A stretch of 64,000 bases of DNA from Amycolatopsis nigrescens CSC17Ta-90 (GTDB taxonomy: Bacteria; Actinomycetota; Actinomycetes; Mycobacteriales; Pseudonocardiaceae). The notes beneath the pieces were generated by a model, which was given only the letters and a program-made list of their open reading frames with translations, was not told the DNA's origin and ran no database searches. This document shows positions 55,945 through 64,000 of this stretch, one piece after another. Positions within the stretch are counted from its first letter, which is position 1, and each line of letters opens with the position of its first letter. The stretch is from positions 3,596,157 to 3,660,156 of the forward strand of contig NZ_ARVW01000001.1 of assembly GCF_000384315.1 (NCBI RefSeq). The letters are read 5' to 3'. The position numbers were made by a program, and so were the translations under genes.

Positions 55945-58326
55945 ATGCCGACCTTTCGACGCGGCGGTGATCGTGAAGCCCGTGAAGCCACCGAGACCGG
56001 CGACGGCCAGAAACCGGCGGCGCAGCGGGAACGCCCGACGCTGGATCCGTTCGCCGGCATCCCGGACCGGCGGTTCGTGGTCCGCGGCGAGGACCTGTCC
56101 AGCCAGCTCACCGAGCCGGGCTCGACCAGGGTGCTGCGCTGGCGCAAGCAGGCCACCAACGCGCCGATCGTGCAGATCGAGGACGCCTACATCACCGGAC
56201 GGCTGGAGCTGCGCGCGGCGGATGTGCCGTACCTGCTGCGTTTCGAGCGGTGCCGGTTCGAGTACCCGCCCGACGTGCGGGAGGCGACCCTGCTCGGCCT
56301 GGTCTTCCGGAAGTGCTGGCTGCCCGGGCTGAAGGCGCGGAACATGCGCAGCCGCAACGATCTCCGGCTGATCCGCAGCACGGTGCAGGTGGACTCGAAC
56401 AACAACAGGGAGCACGCCGAGACCACGGTCCGCCGCAGCGACGACCGGGACCGCGGCATGCCGGACGCGGCGGTCAACCTGACCGACGCGGTGATCGAAG
56501 GGTCCATGGTGCTGACCCGCACCAAGATCCGGCACTCGCGCGGCAAGGCGATCCAGGCGGACCGGCTGCTGGTCACCGGCGCGCTGCTGGCCTACCGGCT
56601 GGAGGCCGAGGGCGAAGTCCGGATCCCGGGCATGCGAGCCGGCGGTAACGTCAACTTCTCCGGCGCCACCCTGCATAACCCGGACGGGTTCGCGTTGAAC
56701 GGCAACGGGTTGCACATCGGCGGCAGCCTGCTCTGCGAGGTGGACACCTACGGTCCGGCGTCGCAGCGCAAGCGGTTCTCCGCGAAGGGTGTGCTGTACC
56801 TGCCGAGCGCCAGGGTGGACAGCGACATCGTGCTGCGCGGCGCGAAGCTGGAGACCAACCAGCGGGGCCGGATCGTGCTGGAGGCGTGGCGCTCCCCCGA
56901 CCCGTACCTCGACCCGCGCCCGTCGCTGGTCGCGGACCGGCTGCGGGTGGACGGCAACCTGGAGCTCTCCGACGGGATGGAGGCCACCGGCACCATCCGC
57001 ATGGTCAACGCCCACGTTGGCGGCTCGCTGCGGTTCGCGTCGGGCACCATCACCGTGGCGCGCGGCGAGGTGCCGCCGTTCTACGACCGGGCGCTGCACC
57101 TGGACGGCAGCGAGATCGACGGTGACCTGGAGGCGACCAATCTGCGGGTGCCGTCGGGTCAGGTGCGGATGTCGGACGTCACCATCGGCGGCAACCTGCT
57201 GGCCTGGAACGCCAAGTTCACCCACCCCGACCGGGACGTGTTCTCCGCGCGGCGCACCAAGATCGCCGGCAACCTGCACCTGACCGACGCCACTCTGAAG
57301 GGCACCTTGCGGCTGCAGGGCGTGGAGGTCGGCGGCAGCATCGACCTCTACGGTACCCAGCTGACCGAGCCGGCCGTGATGGAGCAGACCAGTTTCTCGC
57401 TGGACCTGCGGACCGCCAAGATCGGCCGGGACGTGGCGCTGGTCGCCAACCGCGAGCGCGCCTTCGTCGCCGAGGGCGGGGTGAACATGGACGGCGCCAC
57501 CATCGGCAGGCGGCTCGACCTCGACGGCGCGCTGCTGCGTTCGCTGCCGAGGGACGGGATCGCGCTGGACGCCGGGGACGTGACCGCGGACGAGTTCGTG
57601 CTCACCCCGGCCGAAGCCCCGGAGGGCAGGGTGATGCTCCGGCGCGCGCACTGCGGCACGTTGAGCGACGGCGCGCCGCTGTGGGCCGCGTCCGGCGGAC
57701 TGGAGCTGGAGGACTTCCGGTACGACGTGATGAAGACGCCGATCGACCTGAAGGACGACGCGGTGGTCGACGACCGGATCGAGCTGCTGCGCCAGGCGAT
57801 GGGCCGTTACCGGCCGGGCCCCTACGACCAGCTCGCCACCATGCTGCGGGCGAGCGGCAACGAAGAGCACGCGGACACCGTGCTGCTCCGCAAGCAGCAG
57901 TTCCGCTACGACGCGCTGGCGCAGGGCTTCAGCTTCTTCGGTCCCGGCGTGAAGGTGTGGAGTTGGCTGCAGCGGTCCATGTTCGGCTACGGCTACCGGC
58001 CGGTGCGCGCGCTGGGCTGGCTGGCCGCGCTGCTGGTGTCCGGCAGCCTGTGGTTCGGCCTCGGCACCGATCCGTGCGTGAACGACCCGAATCTGGAGCA
58101 CAGCGGGCCGCGCTGCCTGGTGAACCGGGACGACTCGGGGCTGCAGTGGAACCCGGTGCTCTACACCGCCGACCTGCTGGTGCCGATCGTGGACTTCGGC
58201 AACAAGGCGCGGTGGTCGATGGCGGACGAGGACAAGTGGGTCGCCGCCGGGTTCACCGCGTCCGGCTGGGTGCTGGCGACCACGGTGGCGGCCGGCGTCA
58301 CCCGCACGCTGCGCCGGAACGCTTGA
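55945..58326 (+). CDS. Large beta-helix-like protein with C-terminal membrane anchor
   Basis: This 793-aa protein is built of many short beta repeats of the form xIGGxLxL about every 20-40 residues: HIGGSLLCEV, HVGGSLRFAS, TIGGNLLAW, KIAGNLHLTD, EVGGSIDLYG, KIGRDVALVA and TIGRRLDLDG, between about 240 and 530, with similar ITGRLELRA near 75. This suggests a right-handed beta-solenoid such as bactofilin-type folds. After a helical linker (about 600-660) come two hydrophobic segments (ALGWLAALLVSGSLWFGLG and FTASGWVLATTVAAGV), so the solenoid is probably cytosolic and membrane-attached. Homologues are sometimes labelled membrane-associated oxidoreductase, but no cofactor motif is visible. Function is unknown. 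Confidence 0.8.
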   Translation: MPTFRRGGDREAREATETGDGQKPAAQRERPTLDPFAGIPDRRFVVRGEDLSSQLTEPGSTRVLRWRKQATNAPIVQIEDAYITGRLELRAADVPYLLRFERCRFEYPPDVREATLLGLVFRKCWLPGLKARNMRSRNDLRLIRSTVQVDSNNNREHAETTVRRSDDRDRGMPDAAVNLTDAVIEGSMVLTRTKIRHSRGKAIQADRLLVTGALLAYRLEAEGEVRIPGMRAGGNVNFSGATLHNPDGFALNGNGLHIGGSLLCEVDTYGPASQRKRFSAKGVLYLPSARVDSDIVLRGAKLETNQRGRIVLEAWRSPDPYLDPRPSLVADRLRVDGNLELSDGMEATGTIRMVNAHVGGSLRFASGTITVARGEVPPFYDRALHLDGSEIDGDLEATNLRVPSGQVRMSDVTIGGNLLAWNAKFTHPDRDVFSARRTKIAGNLHLTDATLKGTLRLQGVEVGGSIDLYGTQLTEPAVMEQTSFSLDLRTAKIGRDVALVANRERAFVAEGGVNMDGATIGRRLDLDGALLRSLPRDGIALDAGDVTADEFVLTPAEAPEGRVMLRRAHCGTLSDGAPLWAASGGLELEDFRYDVMKTPIDLKDDAVVDDRIELLRQAMGRYRPGPYDQLATMLRASGNEEHADTVLLRKQQFRYDALAQGFSFFGPGVKVWSWLQRSMFGYGYRPVRALGWLAALLVSGSLWFGLGTDPCVNDPNLEHSGPRCLVNRDDSGLQWNPVLYTADLLVPIVDFGNKARWSMADEDKWVAAGFTASGWVLATTVAAGVTRTLRRNA

Positions 58327-58329
58327 CGT

Positions 58330-58348
58330 CATACGTACAGTACGTATG
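58330..58348. promoter_or_regulatory. Perfect 19-bp palindrome, TetR-type operator
   Basis: CATACGTACAGTACGTATG has perfect 9-bp arms around a central A. It lies 27 nt before the SRPBCC start codon. The pattern is typical of TetR operators, yet no TetR gene is adjacent. Confidence 0.8.
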
Positions 58349-58374
58349 TAAGTGTCGCCCAGCGGAGGTGCCCG

Positions 58375-58860
58375 ATGTCTGTATCGTCTGCGTCTTTGGA
58401 GCCCAGTGCCACCGGCCAGATCGAGGTGGCCGCCTCGCCGGCACGGGTCTACGCGCTGGTCAGCGATCCCTCCGCGCTGGCCGAGGTGGCCGAGGAGTAC
58501 GCCGGTCACCGCTGGCTCGGCGGCGCTTCTTCGGCCAGCGTCGGCGCCAGGTTCAAGGGCAGCAACAAGCGGGGATTCCGGCGCTGGAACACCATTTCCA
58601 CCATCACCGACGCGGACGACGGCAGCCGGTTCGCCTTCGAGGTGTCCGCCTTCGGCATCCCGGTCGCGCGCTGGCAGTACGACCTCGAACCGGCCGGCGA
58701 CGGCTGCCGGGTCACCGAGAGCACCTGGGAGAAGCGGCCGGGCTGGTGGCGGTACCCCACGTCCTTCGTCACCGGGGTCTGGGACCGCGAGCAGCAGAAC
58801 CGGGCGAACATCCAGGCCACCCTGGCCCGGCTGAAGGCCCGCGTGGAAGCCGGGGCTTAG
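58375..58860 (+). CDS. SRPBCC family (polyketide cyclase/START-like) protein
   Basis: This 161-aa protein has the START-like pattern: GQIEVAASPARVYALVSDPSALAEVAEEY at the start, FKGSNKRGFRRWNTISTITDADDGSRFAFEV in the centre and a long C-terminal helix (EQQNRANIQATLARLKARVE). Such proteins bind hydrophobic ligands in a helix-grip cavity; many are called polyketide cyclase/dehydrase without proof. The ATG at 58375 follows GGAGGTG. Expression is probably controlled at the palindrome just upstream. Confidence 0.9.
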   Translation: MSVSSASLEPSATGQIEVAASPARVYALVSDPSALAEVAEEYAGHRWLGGASSASVGARFKGSNKRGFRRWNTISTITDADDGSRFAFEVSAFGIPVARWQYDLEPAGDGCRVTESTWEKRPGWWRYPTSFVTGVWDREQQNRANIQATLARLKARVEAGA

Positions 58861-58995
58861 CCGAAATCCCGGCCGAAAATGTGTTAAATACCCGCGGTGT
58901 TAAAAGCCGGGTTCGCCGACTTTAGGTGGTACCGGGGGTTTTCGAGCGGTCATTAGCTTCAGTGACGGGACAACTCGGCTGCCGAGGAGATCGTC

Positions 58996-60306
58996 ATGCG
59001 AAGGACCACCCGCACCCTGACCCTCGGCGCCGTCGCGGCCGTCGCGGCGGGCCTGTTCGTGCTGCCGGCGTCGGCGCACGACCCGGAAACCCCGGAGGGC
59101 AAGGCCGCGATCGCCGCCTACATGGCCGACCACAAGCCGACTGACCGCTCGCCCGCGGTGTCCGGCGCGGTGGTCAAGTGCGTGAACGGCAAGGCGGGCC
59201 AGTACCCGTGCAAGAACGTCGACCTGCTCAGCACCATGCCGTTGAACTCGATCGGCGGCGGCCAGGGCAACGACATCTGGGGCTGGACCGACCCGGCCGA
59301 CAAGAAGGAGTACGCGGTCGTCGGGCGCACCAACGGCACCGCCTTCGTGGACGTGACCGATCCGCTCGCGCCCCGGTACCTCGGCAACCTCCCTTCGCAC
59401 GGCGGCAAGAGCAGCACCTGGCGGGACATGAAGGTGTACAAGGACCACGCCTTCATCGTCGCCGACATGATCAGCGGGCACGGCATGCAGGTGTTCGACC
59501 TGACCAGGCTGCGCACCGTGCGCACCCCGCAGACCTTCACCGAGGACGCGCACTACGCCAAGTTCGGCCCGGCGCACAACATCGCCATCAACGAGCAGAC
59601 CGGGTTCGCCTACGCGGTCGGTTCAAACACCTGCAGCGGCGGTCCGCACATGGTGAACATCCAGAACCCGAAAAACCCGGTCGGCGCCGGCTGCGTCAGC
59701 TCGGACGGCTACACCCACGACACCCAGTGCGTGAACTACCAGGGCCCCGACACCGCCTTCCGCGGCAAGGAGATCTGCTTCAACGCCAACGAAGACACGC
59801 TGACCATCGTCGACGTGACCGACAAGGCAAACCCGAAGCAGCTGGTGCGCAAGCCCTACAGCGGCGCCGCCTACAGCCACCAGGGCTGGCTCACCGAGGA
59901 CCAGCGCTACTTCCTGCTCGACGACGAGCTCGACGAGCAGCGCGGCACGGACAAGCGCACCAAGACCTACATCTTCGACGTGGCCAGGCTGACCGACCCG
60001 CAGCCGAAGGGCACCTACCACGCGCCGGTCAACTCGATCGACCACAACCAGTACATCAAGGGCGGCTTCAGCTACCAGGCCAACTACCAGTCCGGGATGC
60101 GCATCCTGGACGTCAGCGGGGTCGCGTCCGGCACGCTCACCGAAGCCGGCTACTTCGACATCTTCCCGAGCGGCGACAGCGCGCAGTTCAACGGGGCGTG
60201 GAGCCTGTACCCGTACTTCCCCAGCGGCAACGTGGTGATCAACGGCATCGAGCAGGGCCTGGTCGTGGTCAAGCCCAACGTCACGACGGGGTCCCCGGTT
60301 GGGTAG
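58996..60306 (+). CDS. Secreted LVIVD-repeat, choice-of-anchor B family protein
   Basis: This 436-aa protein has a signal peptide (residues 1-27, ASA cleavage). The mature protein is a beta-propeller-like chain with repeated DVTDP/VDVTD units: GTAFVDVTDPLAPRYLG (about 115), HAFIVADMISGHGMQVFDL (about 153), PHMVNIQNPKNPVGAGC and TLTIVDVTDKANPKQL (about 272), as in LVIVD/choice-of-anchor B proteins. Six or more Cys suggest disulphides. The start has GAGGAG upstream. The last 8 nt overlap the next gene. Function is unknown; a cell-surface or secreted binding role is likely. Confidence 0.87.
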   Translation: MRRTTRTLTLGAVAAVAAGLFVLPASAHDPETPEGKAAIAAYMADHKPTDRSPAVSGAVVKCVNGKAGQYPCKNVDLLSTMPLNSIGGGQGNDIWGWTDPADKKEYAVVGRTNGTAFVDVTDPLAPRYLGNLPSHGGKSSTWRDMKVYKDHAFIVADMISGHGMQVFDLTRLRTVRTPQTFTEDAHYAKFGPAHNIAINEQTGFAYAVGSNTCSGGPHMVNIQNPKNPVGAGCVSSDGYTHDTQCVNYQGPDTAFRGKEICFNANEDTLTIVDVTDKANPKQLVRKPYSGAAYSHQGWLTEDQRYFLLDDELDEQRGTDKRTKTYIFDVARLTDPQPKGTYHAPVNSIDHNQYIKGGFSYQANYQSGMRILDVSGVASGTLTEAGYFDIFPSGDSAQFNGAWSLYPYFPSGNVVINGIEQGLVVVKPNVTTGSPVG

Positions 60307-61189
60307 GTCCCGCTGGGCGATCGAGGCCGGCTTGGCCGTGGTCGCGATCGCGATCGTGGCCGCGGTGGCGATCGTGGTCTCGCTCGGCCCGTCCGAGCCA
60401 GGTTCGGGCGGGCACGCCGGCATGGTGATGCCGCAGGCCGGTGCGCCGGCCGCGACCACAGCCCCGCACAGCGACGGGCTGACCGACTCGGAGCTGGGCT
60501 TCCGGCTGAGCCCGGTGACCATCCCCACCGAGCGGGGTGTCGAGCAGCCGGTGGCCTTCCGGATCATCGGGCCGTCCGGCGCGCCGGAAACCCGGTTCGA
60601 GCTGAACGCCACCAAGGAGCTGCACTTCTTCGTCGTCCGGGACGACATGACCGGCTACCAGCACCGGCATCCGGTGCCGGACGGGGACGTCTGGCGCACC
60701 ACCGTCTCGGTGCCCGACGGCGGGACCTACCGGATGTACGCCGAGTTCGTGCCCAAGGGCAGCACCGACTTCATGCACCCGACGGTGCTCGGCGTCTCCT
60801 TCATCATCCCCGGGGACACGGCCTTCGTGCCGCTGCCGGAACCCGCCGCGGTGGCCACCGCGGGCCCGTTCACCGTGACCAGGCCGGACGGCCCGGCGCA
60901 GCCGATCGTGCGGCAGCTCGGCGAGCTCCGCTTCGCCATCACCGACACCGCCGGCGCGCCAGCCCCGCTGTCCCCGCACCTCGGTTCCTACGGGCACATG
61001 TCGGCGTTCAACGCGCTCAGCCAGTCGGTGACCCACCTGCACCCGCTGCAACCGGTCGGCGCCGGCGGCCCGCCGCGGGAGCTGACCTTCCAGGCCCAGT
61101 TCGCCGAACGCGGGGAGCACCGGCTGTTCCTGGAGTTCGCGGCGGGCGGCGAGGTCAGGATCGCCGAGTTCACCCTGTTCGTCACCTGA
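60299..61189 (+). CDS. Membrane-anchored His/Met-rich extracytoplasmic protein
   Basis: This 296-aa protein has one N-terminal helix (AIEAGLAVVAIAIVAAVAIVVSL) and an extracytoplasmic part with possible metal sites: GGHAGMVMPQ, GYQHRHPVPDG, STDFMHP and SHLGSYGHMSAF... VTHLHPLQP. The rest is two beta-sandwich-like halves. Similar anchored proteins with GHxGM motifs occur in actinobacterial copper or heavy-metal loci, but no copper gene is adjacent here. The start overlaps the LVIVD gene by 8 nt, so the two are coupled. Copper or other metal binding is inference from residues. Confidence 0.72.
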   Translation: MGRSRWAIEAGLAVVAIAIVAAVAIVVSLGPSEPGSGGHAGMVMPQAGAPAATTAPHSDGLTDSELGFRLSPVTIPTERGVEQPVAFRIIGPSGAPETRFELNATKELHFFVVRDDMTGYQHRHPVPDGDVWRTTVSVPDGGTYRMYAEFVPKGSTDFMHPTVLGVSFIIPGDTAFVPLPEPAAVATAGPFTVTRPDGPAQPIVRQLGELRFAITDTAGAPAPLSPHLGSYGHMSAFNALSQSVTHLHPLQPVGAGGPPRELTFQAQFAERGEHRLFLEFAAGGEVRIAEFTLFVT

Positions 61190-61264
61190 ACCCCGCCGCT
61201 TCGGTAGCCGAACCCCCGTGCGGGTGACGTCCAAAGGCTGAACCGGGGAACACTCTCCGGCCGC

Positions 61265-63136
61265 GTGGGGTTGACTCAGTACGTGACTTCTGAGCGACCG
61301 AGGCAGACACAGCCGCGCGTGCGCGCGCCCGAGCTGGCCGGCGACGGCTGGCTGAACACCGGCGGTGCGCGGCTGGACCTGGCCGGCCTGCGCGGCAAGA
61401 TCGTGCTGCTGGACTTCTGGACCTCCGGGTGCATCAACTGCCTGCACGTGCTGGAGGAGCTGCGGCCGCTGGAGGCCGAGTTCGCCGACGTGCTGGTGAC
61501 CATCGGGGTGCACTCGCCGAAGTTCCTGCACGAGGGCGAGGCCGGCGCGATCGAGGCCGCGGTGGCGCGGTACGGGGTGCACCACCCGGTGCTCAACGAC
61601 CCGGACCTGACCACCTGGCAGCAGTACGCGGTGAAGGCGTGGCCGACGCTGGTGATCGTGGACCCGGCGGGCTACGTGGTGCACACCGCGGCCGGCGAGG
61701 GGCATGCCGAGGCGCTGCGCCGGGTGCTCGGCGAGCTGGTCACCGAGCATGACGCCAAGGGCACGCTGCGCCGCGGCGGCAACCCGTACGTGCCGGTCGA
61801 AGAGCAACCAGGCGAGCTGCGCTTCCCGTCGAAGGCGGTGCAGGCGCCCACCGGCCGGATCCTGGTGGCGGACACCGTGAACCAGACCGTCGCGGAGTTC
61901 ACTTCGGACGGTGAGACCCTGGTCCGCCGGTTCGGCAGCGGGCAGCGCGGCAGCGCCGACGGTGGCTACGACGTGGCCAGTTTCGCCGACCCAACCGGGC
62001 TCACCGTGCTGCCGGACAGCGTCGCGGAGCAGGTCGGCTACCACGTCGTGGTCGCGGACAGCGCCGGCCACCTGCTGCGCGGCATCGACCTTCGCAACGG
62101 CCGGGTGTCCACTGTGGCCGGCACCGGTACGCAGTGGCGCGACGGCGAGTCCGGCGGCAAGGCTCTGGACACCGACCTCAGCAGCCCGTGGGACGTGGCC
62201 TGGTGGGAGCCCGCCGGTGGCGTGGTGGTGGCCATGGCCGGCAACCACACGCTGGGTCTGTTCGATCCCGTCGAGGGCACCATCACCAGGCTGGCCGGCA
62301 CCACGGTGGAAGGGCTGCGCGACGGCCCGGCCGGGGAGGCGTTCTTCGCGCAGACCTCGGGCCTGGCCGTGGACGGGGCCAAGCTCTGGCTGGCCGACTC
62401 GGAGACCTCCGCGCTGCGCTGGCTGGCGGCCGACGGTGCCGGTGGTTTCACCGTGCACACCGCGGTCGGCACCGACCTGTTCTCCTTCGGCCACCGCGAC
62501 GGGGCCGCGGTCCAGGCGCTGCTGCAGCACCCGCTCGGGGTGGCCGTGCTGCCGGACGGCGCGATCGCGGTGGCGGACACCTACAACGGCGCGGTCCGCC
62601 GGTACGACCCGGTCACCCGCGAGGTCGCCACGCTGGCCGAGGGACTGGCCGAACCGTCCGGGCTGCTGATCGCGGACGGCGCGCTGATGGTCGTCGAGTC
62701 GGCTGCGCACCGGCTGCGCCCGCTGACCGGCGAGGTCGCGGCCGGGCCCCGGCAGGTGCGCGGCGAGGCGCAGGCGGTCCGCCGCCCGCCGACCGTGCTC
62801 GCGCCGGGTGAGCTGGACTTCTCCGTGCTGTTCGTGCCGCCGCCCGGCGAGAAGCTGGACGACCGGTTCGGGCCGTCGACCAGGCTGGAGATCAGCGCGT
62901 CCCCGCCGGAGCTGCTCGCCGAGGGCGCCGGCACCGGTACCGGGTTCAACCGCCGGATCCGGCTGGCCGAAGGACAGCCCGAAGGGGTGCTGCAGGTGGT
63001 TGCCCAGGCCGCCAGCTGCGCCGACGGCGCCGAGCACCCGGCCTGCCGGGTCACCCGCCAGGACTGGGGCGTGCCGGTACGCGTTCGTTCCGATGGGGAG
63101 GCGGTTTTGCAGCTGATCCTGGCCGGGGAGCGGTGA
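61265..63136 (+). CDS. Thioredoxin-like domain plus NHL-repeat protein
   Basis: This protein of up to 623 aa combines a TlpA-like thioredoxin domain (about 20-150) with redox motif CINC (Cys56, Cys59) in LLDFWTSGCINCLHVLEEL, and a six-bladed NHL propeller (about 180-500) with repeats such as TGRILVADTVNQTVAEF, YHVVVADSAGHLLRGIDL and GAIAVADTYNGAVRRYD. A C-terminal beta domain (about 520-623) resembles the DsbD N-terminal region. This is the NHLRC2-like architecture. There is no signal peptide at either the GTG at 61265 or the GTG at 61283, so it is probably cytosolic. Substrates are unknown. Confidence 0.9.
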   Translation: MGLTQYVTSERPRQTQPRVRAPELAGDGWLNTGGARLDLAGLRGKIVLLDFWTSGCINCLHVLEELRPLEAEFADVLVTIGVHSPKFLHEGEAGAIEAAVARYGVHHPVLNDPDLTTWQQYAVKAWPTLVIVDPAGYVVHTAAGEGHAEALRRVLGELVTEHDAKGTLRRGGNPYVPVEEQPGELRFPSKAVQAPTGRILVADTVNQTVAEFTSDGETLVRRFGSGQRGSADGGYDVASFADPTGLTVLPDSVAEQVGYHVVVADSAGHLLRGIDLRNGRVSTVAGTGTQWRDGESGGKALDTDLSSPWDVAWWEPAGGVVVAMAGNHTLGLFDPVEGTITRLAGTTVEGLRDGPAGEAFFAQTSGLAVDGAKLWLADSETSALRWLAADGAGGFTVHTAVGTDLFSFGHRDGAAVQALLQHPLGVAVLPDGAIAVADTYNGAVRRYDPVTREVATLAEGLAEPSGLLIADGALMVVESAAHRLRPLTGEVAAGPRQVRGEAQAVRRPPTVLAPGELDFSVLFVPPPGEKLDDRFGPSTRLEISASPPELLAEGAGTGTGFNRRIRLAEGQPEGVLQVVAQAASCADGAEHPACRVTRQDWGVPVRVRSDGEAVLQLILAGER

Positions 63137-63175
63137 TGAGCCGTAACCGGGCGGCGGCCCCGTAGCATCTGGTGG

Positions 63176-63520
63176 GTGTCGGATCGCAACAACTCCACCG
63201 AGCTCGGTGCGAAGCTCGAAATCCAGATGCTGCACGACCGCGTGCTGGTGCGCCTTGCTGCCGACGAGGGCGAGCGCCGCAGTACCGGGGGCATCGTGAT
63301 ACCCGCCACTGCGCAAGTCGCGCGCAGGCTGGCCTGGGGTGATGTACTTGGCGTCGGCAACAACGTACGCAACGTGAAGGTGTCGGACAGGGTGCTGTTC
63401 AACCCCGACGACCAGCTCGAGGTGGAGATCCAGGGCGAGGGTTACCTGGTGATGCGGGAACGCGACATCCACGCGGTCGCCAGCGAGCGGACCGAGCACG
63501 GCACGGGGCTGTACTTGTAG
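63176..63520 (+). CDS. GroES-like co-chaperonin family protein
   Basis: This 114-aa protein has a Cpn10 fold: MLHDRVLVRLAADEGERRSTGGIVIPATAQ covers the first strands and the mobile loop (residues about 33-46), followed by WGDVLGVGNNVRNVKVSDRVLFNP and EGYLVMRERDIHAV. It is an additional, standalone GroES-like protein rather than the groES of a groESL operon, since no groEL follows. A polar 17-residue extension precedes the domain. The start is GTG. Its 3' neighbour, a VanW-like gene, begins 22 nt later. Confidence 0.9.
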   Translation: MSDRNNSTELGAKLEIQMLHDRVLVRLAADEGERRSTGGIVIPATAQVARRLAWGDVLGVGNNVRNVKVSDRVLFNPDDQLEVEIQGEGYLVMRERDIHAVASERTEHGTGLYL

Positions 63521-63542
63521 GGGAGCACAGCGGGAGGGGCAG

Positions 63543-64000
63543 TTGCGCGACGAACACTACTGGCCGACCTGGGACTCGGATACCGGCGAGTTCCCGGCGG
63601 TGCGCGACGCCGATCCCGCCGACGACACCTACCAAATCGATCCCGAAGACCCCGAAGAGGCTGCTGCCGATGACGGTGAGCTGGTCGACGAGCTGCTCGA
63701 AGGGGACGACGCGGTCGATCTCCCGCTGACCCCGGCGAGACGGTTCCGCAAGGGCGTCGGCAAGGTACTGATGATCACCGGTGGCGTGATCGCGCTGCTG
63801 GTGGTGGTCTACGCGGCCGATCTGATGATCAACGCCGGGGACGTGCCGCGCGGGGTGACCGTGGCCGGGGTGGAGGTCGGCGGCATGTCCCGCAAGGGCG
63901 CCGAGGCCAAGCTGCGCCAGGAGCTCGAACCGCGGCTGATCCGGCCCATCCAGGTCCGCGCCGGGGATGTGCAGGCCGAGCTGACCCCGTCCGACTCCGG
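63543..64000 (+). CDS. VanW-like membrane protein with peptidoglycan-binding-4 domain (5' part)
   Basis: The frame opens with a TTG at 63543 preceded by GGGAGGGG and stays open to the window edge, giving about 152 residues. An acidic cytosolic N-terminus (residues 1-70, ADPADDTYQIDPEDPEEAAA) is followed by one membrane helix (VLMITGGVIALLVVVYAADLMI) and then GDVPRGVTVAGVEVGGMSRKGAEAKLRQEL, the standard start of the extracytoplasmic domain that precedes VanW in actinobacteria. The full family protein is about 550-650 aa. It should act at the cell wall; the exact role of VanW is unknown. Confidence 0.82.
   Translation, partial: MRDEHYWPTWDSDTGEFPAVRDADPADDTYQIDPEDPEEAAADDGELVDELLEGDDAVDLPLTPARRFRKGVGKVLMITGGVIALLVVVYAADLMINAGDVPRGVTVAGVEVGGMSRKGAEAKLRQELEPRLIRPIQVRAGDVQAELTPSDS

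Noticed and set aside
55879..58509. An 876-codon minus-strand open frame opposite the beta-helix-like gene
   Set aside because: The plus-strand frame has regular xIGGxLxL repeats and terminal membrane helices; the antisense frame is Arg/His/Val-rich without structure.
60281..63499. A 1072-codon minus-strand open frame across three plus-strand genes
   Set aside because: The plus strand has a signal-peptide or TM protein, a thioredoxin-NHL protein and a GroES-like protein with clear motifs; the antisense product resembles nothing.
1..64000. CRISPR arrays, tRNA or rRNA genes, transposase genes, phage integrases
   Set aside because: No regular spaced repeats, cloverleaf-like segments or transposase/integrase motifs were seen on either strand.

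Overview
The window is GC-rich, densely coded actinobacterial chromosome. It uses many GTG starts, purine-rich Shine-Dalgarno sites and ATGA/GTGA/TGATG overlaps between co-directional genes. A pseudonocardial genome, Amycolatopsis-like, is the best guess. The support is a thiolase/FabG4/HtdX/TetR lipid cluster arranged as in mycobacteria, a TipA-type MerR regulator, Scr1/DUF5753 and DUF6879 regulators, tandem SARP-STAND regulators and type VII secretion accessory proteins. The genus is inferred, not proved. No rRNA, tRNA, CRISPR array, insertion sequence or prophage was seen.

Layout. 1-9.5 kb: secreted hydrolase (cut by the left edge), septum-formation-like lipoprotein, DUF3311 + sodium:solute symporter pair, SnoaL-like protein, MHS-type transporter, an ECF42 sigma factor with its DGPF/YCII partner and a matching promoter, an AhpD-like protein and a MarR-GNAT fusion. 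9.5-10.2 kb is a gene-poor stretch with hairpins, palindromes and one 49-aa ORF. 10.2-15.9 kb: STAND-like ATPase, a TipA homologue with a strong internal start, secreted GDPD, DoxX-like protein and a DrrAB-type ABC exporter. 15.9-22.2 kb: lipid region, with thiolase divergent from fabG4-htdX, a TetR regulator, two tandem SCP2-like proteins and FxsA. The regulator's probable operators lie in front of both the fabG4/thiolase pair and the SCP2 genes. 22.3-26.2 kb: a TetR remnant and the bkdABC branched-chain 2-oxo acid dehydrogenase operon. 26.7-28.2 kb: a lower-GC, probably imported, three-gene DUF6879/Scr1 module. 28.6-34.8 kb: two overlapping SARP-NB-ARC-TPR regulators, divergent from two unknown genes. 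36.7-39.6 kb: tandem M20 peptidases. 39.6-42.7 kb: a siderophore-uptake lipoprotein divergent from two FecCD permeases across an iron box.

42.8-49.3 kb: three regulators, a MarR-controlled VOC protein, and the circularly permuted ATP-grasp / alpha-E / transglutaminase operon. 49.3-53.0 kb: polar amino acid ABC transporter with two paralogous binding lipoproteins. 53.0-55.7 kb: membrane protein plus three type VII secretion-associated proteins (WXG-like, EspC-like, YbaB-like). 55.9-58.9 kb: a 793-aa beta-helix-like membrane protein and an SRPBCC protein behind a perfect palindrome. 59.0-63.1 kb: secreted LVIVD protein, His/Met-rich anchored protein and thioredoxin-NHL protein. 63.2-64 kb: GroES-like protein and the start of a VanW-like protein cut by the right edge.

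Two themes recur. Several palindromic repeat families sit at gene 3' ends, notably an exact 44-nt element present three times whose arms supply stop codons. Four adjacent paralogue pairs (SCP2-like, SARP, M20, binding lipoproteins) point to repeated local duplication.
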